Origin: Leishmania panamensis
Taxonomy: Eukaryota; Euglenozoa; Kinetoplastea; Trypanosomatida; Trypanosomatidae
Reading direction: 5' to 3'
DNA length: 64,000 nt
NCBI RefSeq assembly: GCF_000755165.1
Contig: NC_025879.1
Coordinates: 705,732-769,731 of the forward strand
Under the pieces are notes generated by a model that saw only the letters and a list, made by a program, of their open reading frames with translations, ran no database searches and had not been told where the DNA came from. How positions within the stretch are numbered: position 1 is the stretch's first letter; every line of letters begins with the position of its first letter. Of the stretch, positions 20,062-30,254 are shown one piece after another. Made by a program: the position numbers and the translations under genes.

Positions 20062-21669
20062 CTACGACTTCTTTCCGTTCTGAGGAGACCAGGCGAACGG
20101 GTCACCAGGAAACACTTCGAAATTGGTGTAGATAGCGCACTGCGGTGGCTGCGGCGTTAGTATGCACGTGGAGCTCTCGTGAGAGGAAGCAGCAGTGAAA
20201 GCATCCTCCGGCACTGCCTGAGCCTCCTCGTACGTGTAGGTGACAGGAAATTGTGCCTCCATCTTCTCATAGGCGTAGAGCACAGGCATGATGACCTCCT
20301 CAGTCGTGTATGCATAGGGCACGTGCTGCGGGGCGTCATTCGCCCCCAGTGTTACACTCACCACTGTGACCGGCGTCGGCTCCTCGTCAGCGCACGGTAC
20401 GACAACATCCTCCGCCGTCGGCGGTGTCGCCATCTCCAATTTCTCCTGCAGTGTCTCCAGCCCAGATGCCTCTGAGGTGCCAATCTCCGGCTCGAACACC
20501 ACGGAAGAAGTCCCAGGTGCAGTCACCATCCTCTCCAGCGGCGGCGACGGTGAATTGATGGAGTCGTCGTAGCCGCCTGTGTCGTCGTCGGTCACCTCCG
20601 CCCCTACCTCCATACCCTCGTCCATCTCGTCCCGAGCCGCCTGGTCGTCGAGATCGCTGTCCACACCGGCGAGCGTGTGGGCAGGTACCCAGGAGAAGCG
20701 CGCCTTGACGGCCGCCGTCCGCCTCGGCGCCTCTTGCAGCTGGGCAAGACAGAGCGCACGCATGCACGGCTGCGACGAACTGAAATGCAGCGCAAGTGCA
20801 GGGACATAGTAAAATAGAATGCCAAAGTCTTCGCGGCAGCACTGCGCGACAAGTGGAAAGAGCGTGTTGCGTTCCTCCTCTTCCAGCTCGTAGCGGCTGA
20901 TGACCTCGCAGTGGTTCAGCGCAAAGAGCTGCATGTCGTACACGCCTTGCAGATACTGAAACACAGACGTTCGAGAGGCCTCCTCCTCCGCCATGAGCAT
21001 GGCGCGTGCATCCTCTTCAATCTCCTCAAAGCCCAGGTCCCTCACCGGCTCTACCGCAGGGGTCGTTGGGCCGTAGCGTGTGATCACGAGGTGGCGGTAG
21101 TAGTCAGCAGGCACTGCACGGAAAAAGCGCTGCTTGACTGAAGTGAAGACTTCATCCTCCTCGTACTCCAGCCGCTGCCGGGACAAGGTTTCCCTCGCCA
21201 TCGTGTCCGTTAGAAGGTTGAGGAAAAACCACGTACGGCTGCACACTTCTTCGATGTGCTCGCGAAGGCGACGCTCCACACCGTAGCCCCACTGCCGCAG
21301 CTCCCGCTCCTCTTGCTGCAGCTCCGCAAAGGCAGCGTATGGAAAAGCGCGAGACGGGCGACCTGTGGGCAGGGCCACCTGCCGCGGCGGCACTGCCTCG
21401 AACCAGACAGACGTCTCCTTTTTGTAGAGCGTCAATTCAAAGCGATTTCGGCGAGCCAGCGCACCTCCCCTCGCAAGTGCTTTGTTGTCGGCGATCATCA
21501 CCGCAGCGACGTGAAGGACATCTTGGAAGGCCATTCGGCACCTCTCCTCAAGCGCCTTGCGCTCGCCGACCTCTCGCCGCTGCACATGAAGCAACAACTC
21601 CGTGTAGGTCGGCACGCGAGTGACAAGCTCCGCGTAGTGGTCCGAGAAGCTCTGAGCGATAATCGCCAT
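20062..21669 (-). CDS. Hypothetical helical protein with acidic tail and tripled Tyr motif
   Basis: 535 residues from the ATG at 21669 (MAIIAQSFSDHYAEL). Residues 1-330 are charged and helical, including ELQQEERELRQWGYGVERRL and EEIEEDARAMLMAEEEAS. The tail is acidic and Pro/Thr-rich. Within it are three adjacent, similar ~13-residue units: HVPYAYTTEEVIM, PVLYAYEKMEAQF and PVTYTYEEAQAVP. No catalytic motif, membrane span or signal peptide. I do not recognise a family; probably a conserved kinetoplastid protein. Confidence 0.78.
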   Translation of the reverse strand: MAIIAQSFSDHYAELVTRVPTYTELLLHVQRREVGERKALEERCRMAFQDVLHVAAVMIADNKALARGGALARRNRFELTLYKKETSVWFEAVPPRQVALPTGRPSRAFPYAAFAELQQEERELRQWGYGVERRLREHIEEVCSRTWFFLNLLTDTMARETLSRQRLEYEEDEVFTSVKQRFFRAVPADYYRHLVITRYGPTTPAVEPVRDLGFEEIEEDARAMLMAEEEASRTSVFQYLQGVYDMQLFALNHCEVISRYELEEEERNTLFPLVAQCCREDFGILFYYVPALALHFSSSQPCMRALCLAQLQEAPRRTAAVKARFSWVPAHTLAGVDSDLDDQAARDEMDEGMEVGAEVTDDDTGGYDDSINSPSPPLERMVTAPGTSSVVFEPEIGTSEASGLETLQEKLEMATPPTAEDVVVPCADEEPTPVTVVSVTLGANDAPQHVPYAYTTEEVIMPVLYAYEKMEAQFPVTYTYEEAQAVPEDAFTAASSHESSTCILTPQPPQCAIYTNFEVFPGDPFAWSPQNGKKS

Positions 21670-22254
21670 CGTCGAGTGTATATATCGTTCACTGATGCTG
21701 GGGCAAAGAAAGAAGAAGAACGAACAGAGGTGCGCACGTGCACCAGCAGAGTGCAAAGTCGGCTGTTGGGCTGAGAAGCTGTACTAGGAGCGCTGGGGGC
21801 GAGTGGAGACTACGTGTAAGAGTGCTGAGTACGGTGTCGTGAGAGCGGCAGACAGAGGACTAGAGGAAAATTAAGTGCAGAAAGGTGCGCAGTTACTCCA
21901 CAGATGCGATAGCGATAGCGTGCACGGGGGTAACTAAGTGCTACTGCTTCACTGATAGTTTGTGCAAATTATTCAAGTCGCTGTGGATTGCACGAGCTAA
22001 GAAGAGGGGAGAGACAGTAGGTGTAGAGAATATAGAAGGAGCGACAGCGAGAAACCAAGGCTGTGTACCGAGGAAAATAGAAAGAAGGGCCTCTTCAGGC
22101 GCCGAGCAATATGTTTCCTTCTATGTAAAAACCTAGCAGAGCTGCTACAGGTCTTTGTACATTTGCATCGCGAGAGAAAAAAAAAGAGACGCAGGTTGTA
22201 CTGCATCCAGAGATGATCGACGCTCTACGGTTTTCGTTCCCATTTTTTGAATGA

Positions 22255-22288
22255 GGAAGGGATGCTAAAATAAGAAAGCATCCCTTCC
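22255..22288. repeat. Perfect 12-bp inverted repeat
   Basis: GGAAGGGATGCT (22255-22266), 10-base A-rich loop, then AGCATCCCTTCC (22277-22288). Could form a hairpin in the transcript between two genes. Confidence 0.85.
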
Positions 22289-23601
22289 CCATCACACATA
22301 TGCATGAGAATACCTCCTGCTCTCGCTAATGTGAAATCAGAGAGAAGAGTAAAGAGAAGATAATTGAGCTAAGGCGCTCCATCCGAATCTCTAACCTTTT
22401 ATAGGAAACGCCACAAACGTGTTGGACGTAGCCATGTAGGGGAAGCTGACCTCTGCATTCGGCTACTGCAGAATCGCTGTTTATCGTTCTAGTGAGTTCT
22501 TCGAAAGTGGGGTGTCCACCCTTCCCCATCCATCCTGTCTCACCCGGTGACTCACATAACGAGGGGGAGAGGGCGGGTAGACTGCGACTGACTTGAACTC
22601 ACAGACGAGGTAGGTAAAGCTGGCTAACATCCTGCCCAAGATGAAGGAAAAGAGAGCTGCCAATACACCAGACACGTGTAGCCGTGCACCGCGCTTGGAA
22701 GGCGCCCCGCTCACCACACCCCCTCCAAAACGATAGGAAAAAAAAGAACAGAGGAAAGTAGCGGAGAGGCCTCTTCAGGAGGGTAAAACTGTTTTTTTTT
22801 TTTGTGGGGGGAGAGGGGAGGGGAGTAGAGGGGTGAAGGCAAAAGAAGAGGGAGAAAAGAGAGCGAAGAAGAGGAAGAGGTGTCCTACTTCGTGATTGAA
22901 GTGGAACAACAAACACCAAACAACAAAGCCTTAGAAAGAAAAAAAGAAAAAATAGATAAAAAAGGCGGGAGATGTAAATGGGCGTCACTTCGAAACAGGG
23001 AAATGACAACTTCACTCCCTGAAAAGAACCCTGACGAAGCCAACTGTTTCGTTCACTTCTTCTCCTTCGTTCAGCGGGGGGAAAGGGGTGCTCAGCTGCT
23101 CTCATCTGCGTCGGGTAAGAGGTGGATGGGAGAAGGCAAGTGAGATTGATCCCCATTGCCTCATCTGTAATGCGCGTTTGCCATCGCCTATATGCAAGTA
23201 CAGAACCATTAGCGAGGCTTCATCTTCCTAAGAGATGGAAAAAGGAGCGGGCGGCACTGTACAACAATACAGGCTGGAGAGTAACATAAATCCGTAGCTC
23301 GACCAAAAATTATATTATAACCAAATAAAAAGAGAACACAATACATGGGCGTCACCCGACGTAGCAGTGAACACCACCACATACGCAATATCGAACATCT
23401 CTGCTTGCCTCGTTACCCACTCCCTTTCTTGTGGTGTGACGTCGGCGTTGCTCTCGAGCTTTCTTCTCTGACACACATTGCAGACCTTTTTGTGCCCATC
23501 AGCAACAAGTGCCGCGTGTTGCGTGCTGCAAGGCATTGCACCCCGAAGACCACAGCGGCAGCAACCGTCCCGAAACAGCTAAAAAGCGCAATCCGAAAGC
23601 G

Positions 23602-24149
23602 ATTCTTTCGGCTTTCACCCTACCCACTCTCTGCCATGCAGCACATGAGTCCCAGCACCGCCTCGGACACCACTCCGCCCGCCGCCACGTCCTGCAGGGG
23701 CCCATCGCGTCCCGCAAAGCAGCCGTGGACACACGCGCCACAGCAACGCGCCGACTCGGCCACCTCACAGCACAGCCCCAGCCTCCTTCACTACACCGCC
23801 CACCCCCTTCGCCGGCCGCCACGCCGTGCACCCCTCGGAACGACACTCGGCCTCCCCACGCCAGCGGGCAGCGAGGGCCGGGTGAGGGGCGGGCGACTCA
23901 CGCTGGCACACCCTGCACACCACGCAGGGGCCACAGACGCCTTCACGGTCGCCGGCTGCTCCGACGCAGCGCAGCCCACGACCTGGCCGCCGACACCAGC
24001 AGCGATGCACCACTCCGGCCCCCCCCTGCACCGTGGGTGCGTGACCCTGTCAGCACCAGAAGTGGCTCGGCATTGGCAGGGAGGCGGGGTGGGGGGCTGC
24101 ACCCTGATGACGCCACGCACTGAGGTGTGCCCGGTTCCCAAGAGGAGGG
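23602..24149 (-). mobile_element. SIDER-like retroposon, copy C
   Basis: Near-complete copy, very close to copy D, starting with the same ATTCTTTCGG lead-in. It lacks about 50 bases near its right end: GGGGGCTGCA joins directly to CCCTGATGACG, skipping the CACACA and G-run segment. It ends about 105 bases beyond the RUS1-like stop codon, so it is almost certainly in that gene's 3' UTR and sense to it. Confidence 0.88.
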
Positions 24150-24254
24150 AAACAGAGTAAAATGCACTGAAAAAGACAAGTCGCTCCTGCTGAGTGTGGT
24201 TGAGAAAGCGTACCTTCTTTGCCTACCTGTGCGCACACCTCCATGTTGCCAAGA

Positions 24255-26069
24255 CTAACCTCCTCCGCCCACCTGCGCTCCGCGCATGGAGGGCGGCAAA
24301 ATGAGCTCCGACAAGCGGAAGCTGTGGTGGTCCAAGATCGGCAGCTGGACGTCCCAGCCAGCAGCCTGTAGCATCTTCCTGAGCTCCTCCCCACAGGTTT
24401 GCCAAAGTTCTTGCTCACCATGGCACTTGCGCAGGAAGCGACGCAGGTTCACTTCTGTGGCTGCGTGCCGCAGCACCGCGGTGTACATGATGAGATGCGC
24501 CGTAATCAGCTGCTTTGCGGTGCACTTCTGATGCACCAAGAGCACCAGACGCTGACCATGGAATTTCTCCTCCATGTCGAGAACCTCCTGTGAGCGGCGC
24601 CGCCGGCTACCAATCCGGAAGAAGTGCGGCAACACGGGAAACTCGTAGCGTTCCCAGCATTCTCGTAGCGTGAGCGGCAGAAAGGCAGGCTTCCACATGG
24701 CCAGCATGAACGTATGATCGTTATTTACATACAGTACATCCTCCTCCAGCGTGTCAGAGCGAATCAGCAGCTTGTCCACTGGAGGGCTGATGTACACGAG
24801 GTGCGTGGCCACATCAAGCGCGATGCCCGCCTTCTTGAGCGCCGGCAACGGCAACATGCGCACCCCAAGCAGGTCGGATATCTCCTCCGGTGTCATGATG
24901 CGACGCTTCTCCATGATAAAGGCGCGCAGCAGAAGTTTCATCGTGTCGAAGTTGAGCAAACGAAACGAGATGGGCATCATCATCCTGGAGGAGAGAAGCA
25001 TGTTCGCTGCACAGCAGACGGCGACAGTGAAGAGCTGCATCGTGAAACTAGCAATGTAGGTGCAGTACAGGATACCGAGTGCCGTCGCGATTGTGTAGGA
25101 TACCATGCCGAAGGAGTTGAACTTCTTCGTCAGCTCGGCGAGGTTGTTGTTGATGGCGTAGTGCTGAAGTGTCGAGGCGCGCGCCACAAAGTACATGAGC
25201 GCCGAGGACTGCTTTACGGTCGAGGTGACGATAGCAGCGGCGAGGAGGTGGTTCGGTACCACTGACGGAATCAGCATGTCGGACATGACCATAATGTTGT
25301 TCATCAAGACGCTCACGACAAACCAGAACTTTGGTCGATTCTCGTAGGAGACGACTTGATTCGCCATATAGGCCGCGAGCAGGGCAGGGGCGAGATCCTT
25401 GAGCATCCACAACTGCGGCGAGGAACCGAGGAAGAAGCCGCTGAGCAGCGACTGATACCCGATCGAGGAAGCGAAGTTAGACACAAAGGAACTTGTTAGC
25501 GACAGGTAGAAAAACCGCTGAAACCCAGCAGCGGTTGTGTCCGGGAAGCCTTTAGGCATACCGAAGAGTCGCATTTGATTCAATACCGTTTCTCGGCGCC
25601 GCACCGACGGGGCGCACACCCTGTCCGTGCCAGGGATGACGCTCCATCGGTAGTCTTTTATGCCCTGCGAAAAGTTCAGCATCACGACTTCTCCGTTTCC
25701 CCTCAACGTCGGAGCATTCGTGCCGGATGCGCTGACAATGGGACTCGAGATAGACGCCGACACCGGGGAAGATGTCGACACTGAAAAGATCAACTTCGAC
25801 TCAGATACACGGCCGCTGCTGTCAGTGCTGCTCCCGCTAGGCACACAGCTGCTGCTTCGCATATTAGGAAAAGTGGCAGCCATGCGTGTAGGTGAAAAGG
25901 TTGCCACCGCCGCTAAACGACTCTGACGAGAGGACACCACCCACCCCCGCAGCAGCGAAGCCGTTTCAATACTGAGTAATGCCTCCACCCTCCAGTGGCG
26001 CATATTCGCGCCTGCATGTCGCCGAAGAGGGGCAGTCGCGCGAATGCACGCGTGGCCAAGTCGCTTCAT
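24255..26069 (-). CDS. RUS1 / DUF647 family protein (root UVB sensitive, vitamin B6 homeostasis family)
   Basis: 604 residues, ATG at 26069. A basic N-terminus (MKRLGHACIRATAPLRRHAG) and ~130 variable residues precede the conserved core. DUF647 hallmarks are clear: MPKGFPDTTAAGFQRFFYLS, SSIGYQSLLSGFFLGSS, LWMLKDLAPALLAAYMANQV, then NRPKFWFVVSVLMNNIMVM and hydrophobic helices. A charged C-terminal domain follows (residues ~400-600). In plants RUS1/RUS2 take part in UV-B responses and vitamin B6 balance; the animal homologue is C16orf58/RUSF1. The biochemical activity is not settled, so only the family is asserted. The N-terminus would suit a mitochondrial location. SIDERs C and D lie on either side. 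Confidence 0.92.
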   Translation of the reverse strand: MKRLGHACIRATAPLRRHAGANMRHWRVEALLSIETASLLRGWVVSSRQSRLAAVATFSPTRMAATFPNMRSSSCVPSGSSTDSSGRVSESKLIFSVSTSSPVSASISSPIVSASGTNAPTLRGNGEVVMLNFSQGIKDYRWSVIPGTDRVCAPSVRRRETVLNQMRLFGMPKGFPDTTAAGFQRFFYLSLTSSFVSNFASSIGYQSLLSGFFLGSSPQLWMLKDLAPALLAAYMANQVVSYENRPKFWFVVSVLMNNIMVMSDMLIPSVVPNHLLAAAIVTSTVKQSSALMYFVARASTLQHYAINNNLAELTKKFNSFGMVSYTIATALGILYCTYIASFTMQLFTVAVCCAANMLLSSRMMMPISFRLLNFDTMKLLLRAFIMEKRRIMTPEEISDLLGVRMLPLPALKKAGIALDVATHLVYISPPVDKLLIRSDTLEEDVLYVNNDHTFMLAMWKPAFLPLTLRECWERYEFPVLPHFFRIGSRRRRSQEVLDMEEKFHGQRLVLLVHQKCTAKQLITAHLIMYTAVLRHAATEVNLRRFLRKCHGEQELWQTCGEELRKMLQAAGWDVQLPILDHHSFRLSELILPPSMRGAQVGGGG

Positions 26070-26713
26070 GAATATCCTGTGTCTCGAGTGAGTCTGGTGC
26101 CGCGTGGCTAGGAGCTACTAAGTTTTGCCCCTCAATACTTCACCGCCTTGTGAAACTGCTTGAGTTCACAGGAGAGAGAGTGAGGGCGGGTACGATACGA
26201 TACGCAACAGAAAACAAAGACAAAACGAGTCAAAAATAAATGGAGGAGGGGGAGATTATGGGCATCAAAGTACGCGGCAGGAACAGCACCAACCTACAAG
26301 GTGTCCCTGAGCAGCGTGCCGGAAAGGACCGACAAGGGTGGTGAGAAGCCAAAGGCGAAAAAAAAAAGAGCGCCAGGAGGGGCACCCACGATGACCAGAG
26401 AAAGAGGAGGCGGTAGAAACAGAGTAAGAACGACCGAGAAAGAGGGGGTGTTCAGCGTGGTAAAGGGGTTCGAGTAGGCCTCCAAAGGGAGCACAAGCGC
26501 CCAAAAAAGAGCCAAAAAATACATCGAACTAAACACCAGGAAAGAAGGCAGACGCCTTCCGTTGCCTTGTGTGTCAGGCTTCGTAACGCAGGGAGGTATC
26601 CGTGCACACAACTTCGACACCCACACATAAGCCTCTTATCGTATAGCGTGGCTTTGCGCACCGTGCATGCATTCCTTCACAAGCACAAGCATGTCACCAG
26701 GAGAAGTAGTGCA

Positions 26714-27301
26714 ATTCTTTCGGTTTTCACCCTACCCACTCTCTGCCATGCAGCACATGAGTCCCAGCACCGCCTCGGACACCACTCCGCCCGCCGCCAC
26801 GTCCTGCAGGGGCCCATCGCGTCCCGCAAAGCAGCCGTGGACACACGCGCCACAGCAACGCGCCGACTCGGCCACCTCACAGCACAGCCCCAGCCTCCTT
26901 CACTACACCGCCCACCCCCTTCGCCGGCCGCCACGCCGTGCACCCCTCGGAACGACACTCGGCCTCCCCACGCCAGCGGGCAGCGAGGGCCGGGTGAGGG
27001 GCGGGCGACTCACGCTGGCACACCCTGCACACCACGCAGGGGCCACAGACGCCTTCACGGTCGCCGGCTGCTCCGACGCAGCGCAGCCCACGACCTGGCC
27101 GCCGACACCAGCAGCGATGCACCACTCCGGCCCCCCCCTGCACCGTGGGTGCGTGACCCTGTCAGCACCAGAAGTGGCTCGGCATTAGCAGGTAGGCGGG
27201 GTGGGGGGCTGCATCGCTTCTCTCCACACGCACAGAGTGGAGGAGGGGGGGGGGCACTGCGCCCTGATGACGCCACGCACTGAGGTGTGCCCCGGCTGCA
27301 G
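26714..27301 (-). mobile_element. SIDER-like retroposon, copy D (complete)
   Basis: Best reference copy, about 590 bases. From left: pyrimidine-rich lead-in, CTCTGCCATGCAGCACATG, a GC-rich body, CACCAGAAGTGGCTCGGC, a G-run, CCTGATGACGCCACGCAC and GGTGTGCCCCGGCTGCAG. Read from the right on the minus strand, CTGCAGCCGGGGCACACC resembles the start of the ~79-base ingi/L1Tc signature as I recall it. Known SIDER2 elements lie mostly in Leishmania 3' UTRs and promote mRNA decay. Confidence 0.88.
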
Positions 27302-27852
27302 AAAGTAGTAGAGCGACGCCAAGAAGCGAAGGAAAAAGGGCGAACGTGGAAGTGACGCACACTGAGGGGGCGCTGTGGAACGACTCTGAAAATAACGACA
27401 CACTGACAGACGTATAAAAGCTGAAGCTCAGCGAGCTGGAAAGACACACGAAGGGAAAAAAAAAAGCAGAATCGGGTTAGTGCCGAGAGACACAGCAACC
27501 CCCACCAAGGTCACTGCACAGTGCCAGCCTTGAGCGCAGCAACAAGCACCTGCTCGGCGAAAGAAAAAGGTAATGCATCCGAGAAGGGAATGGAGGTAGA
27601 TAAAGTGAGACAATGAGGCAAAACTGATGAAGGGTGAATGAGCCCCACAAACGACGATAGCAGAAAAAAAAAACAGACGACAAGAGACACGCGCACAAGA
27701 GAAAGATAAGCGAGTGATCAACGACAGACTCGCAGACACGCACAACGGTATATGTGTATACTGTCATACACACACACACGCATATATATATACGCGCGTA
27801 GAACCGCTATCTAGAAACAAGGAGAGTAAAGCGCCGCATCAGCACCGACGAA

Positions 27853-27949
27853 GGAAAACAGGGGGAAAAAATAAGACATCCACACGACAGTTTTACCTTT
27901 GGTGCGAAACTGTCGTGTGGATGTCTTATTTTTTTTTCCCCTGTGTTCC
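27853..27949. repeat. Long near-perfect inverted repeat (hairpin)
   Basis: A 23-base arm (27871-27893, begins ATAAGACATCCACACG) is perfectly complementary to 27907-27929 across a 13-base loop. Pairing continues outward through an unequal A/T run (6 against 9), a G4/C4 match and CAGG-type flanks to 27853 and 27949. Total arms are about 41 and 43 bases. It lies in the spacer between the coiled-coil gene and the RUS1-like gene and would be transcribed in the precursor RNA. Confidence 0.92.
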
Positions 27950-28612
27950 TTTACATTCTATCTCGTCGTAGAGACTCGTAAGGATACTGCGCTCCGTGAG
28001 AAGAGAAGCGGAAGCGATCTTCTTCGGTCTGAAGTGGGTGTGAAAAGCGCAGAAGCGCCTCACTCTGGGTGTGGAGAAGAGAAGGGCCCGGAAAACGATA
28101 GGAGGAGGAAGGATGGTGCTGTCATGCTCATCGCTTTTTTATTTCAGCTCAAGACAGGAGACACGGTGCAGTTCTTGTATGATGCAACGATGCACTTTTT
28201 CACGCCCTTTTCGTTCTTCCTACGGTACATGTGTACGCTATAAGTCACGTAAAAGCATCGGCAAGAGAAAGAGAGATTTGTAGAACGCAAGCGGTTGAAG
28301 TGGGAGGGATTACGGAGCGAATCCACTGCGGGTGCATATGCAGAACGCGATAAAGAGAGAGCAAAGGGGAGAGACTTCATCTTCCGGTTCTTGGGCTACT
28401 CTACTATCACTTGCCATGTGTGCTTCACAAGAGCAGTGACGCACGGATGCGACGTAGGCTGACCACAGAAAGGCAGTCTGCCGCTCAGCAACTTTGTTAA
28501 TTACCGAGGCAACGCCCTGAATAGGCTTTGCACCGTTGTCGAGGCAGGGAAGAAAACTTGTAAAAGAGGACAGAGTGTAACGCAGGTCATCTAGTCAAAC
28601 AGTCCCCACAAG

Positions 28613-28635
28613 CACACACACACACACACACACAC
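28613..28635. repeat. CA microsatellite
   Basis: About eleven CA units. Confidence 0.9.
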
Positions 28636-29090
28636 CTATCCTCTAGCACGATCCGAAACCGGCACCCACAGGACATCTCAAGTCGTGCCCGTCCTCTTTT
28701 GTTGTCCGCCCTGCTTTCTGGTTCGGCTCACGTCCTTAAAGACACACAGCCATGCACCCATACACGACTCTCTCCCTCCCTCTCTCTCCCTCTCGCCTCA
28801 TCCTCTTTCGCTTGGGTGAGGCCACAGAGCCAGTCAGCTTGACATGAAGGTGCTGAGTTGCTCCTTGTTTGTAACGCATACAAGAAACAAAAGAGAGAAG
28901 GACAGCGAGAGAGCTCCACATCAGGGGCGTGCATAGAGTTAAAAGGGGAGAAAAAAACCACTAGAGGGACACACCGAGAGAGAGAGGAGAAAAGATGAGG
29001 AAGAAACAAAAAGGAACCACCAACAGAAGAGCTACAGTACATGAGAGTTCACCCACCATTTTCGTGTTCGTTCGCTTCTTTTTTTTTTTG

Positions 29091-29117
29091 CGTGTGTGGG
29101 TGTGTGTGTGTGTGTGT
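29091..29117. repeat. GT microsatellite
   Basis: GT units with one GGG interruption, preceded by a T run. Confidence 0.85.
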
Positions 29118-30254
29118 TTTGTACTTTCACTATAAACATCAAGTGCGGTGGCAACGAAGGAAAGAAGCACGAGGGAAATTGAATGAAGAAGTCAACGACA
29201 TCATGAAAAAAGAGACACAGACACGCGCATCGAGGTTGAGTGGGAAGAAGGCTGAGAAAGAAGTCATACAGTTAGAGAGCGGCACACAACCTCACAGACG
29301 GTGCCGCACTGCCACACTGCACACCATCGTCACCGAACGCCGAAAGCACAAAGGAAAAAATGAAAGTTCGCAGCAGAATTCAGCTACGAAAGATGCAGGT
29401 TAGCGACGCTAGGGTTAGAAAGACACGATGAAAGTCAATCGTGAAGGTAAAGTTTCACCGCAAAGGACGCTTCTTACAGTTCAACAGGGGACACTGCTCG
29501 CCACCACTCGCGCCATCCCTTCTAAGGGACTTTACTCATTTACACCGCCCTCCTCAATCCCCTCCTCTCAAGATGCACTCACACACCCACACACACACAC
29601 ACACTCGAGAAAAAGCAGAGGAAAACAAACAAGCAAACGCGCCAAAAATTCAAAAAACAAATTCACAACACGAAGAGCGACCAAATTCATCACCCACACC
29701 TCCCTGATGTTGAGAACGCGCGAGATGGGCAGCACCATTCTCGCCACGAAGGCATCGCGTTCCAAGAAGAAGACGAAGCTCACAACTACGAAAAAGAAGC
29801 GAGAGAGAACTAGACGTCACCACAGAGAAGCACATGGTTTAGGGGGGAGAAGGAGTGCGAAATACTGCCCTCCTAAAAGGGAGGCGCCACCAAGGAGCGG
29901 CAAGGTGGGGAAACTACCGGAGTGTGAAACAGAACAAGGTGACGACAAGGCGCTGAGGACGTAGAACAAGGACGATGTTCGCAGCGAGCTGGGTCCTCCG
30001 TCGTACTCCCCAGGCACCAGGAAAGTAGGCGTGCTGGTGAAAAGAAAAAGAGAGAGAGACAGAGAAACAGAAAAAAGCACACCAGACGGGCGAATGCTAA
30101 GATACATTAGTGCATTCCAGCACCTCCGTGTGCTGGACGGGTGCAGGAAGCAGAGACCTATACATTCATCCACAAGCAGTAAGATGTGCCCACGTGAATG
30201 GCGGCTGATCAAGTCTAGGTAATTATTGACACCTTCCCCAGAATCAAGATAGCC

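Larger units (their letters stand above)
21670..24254. other. Intergenic with SIDER and small hairpin
   Basis: Spacer between the RUS1-like gene and the gene below. Contains the hairpin at 22255-22288, a poly-T run near 22790-22802, a purine-rich plus-strand block at 22800-22960, and SIDER copy C. A 67-codon ATG frame at 22529-22326 is open but not convincing. Confidence 0.6.
26070..30254. other. Long intergenic region with SIDER, long hairpin and simple repeats
   Basis: About 4.2 kb without a believable gene. Holds SIDER copy D, the inverted repeat at 27853-27949, CA or GT tracts at 28613-28635, 29091-29117 and 29583-29604, and purine-rich plus-strand blocks. All longer frames are compositional. 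Confidence 0.6.

Noticed and set aside
22326..22529. 67-codon ATG frame on the minus strand
   Set aside because: Short, no recognisable motif, ends in a hydrophobic compositional stretch.
23345..24160. 271-codon and overlapping 204-codon plus-strand frames, recurring at 26567, 39845, 43417 and 46249
   Set aside because: They recur because they lie in SIDER copies; the GC-rich body lacks stops in several frames on both strands. They oppose the gene direction.
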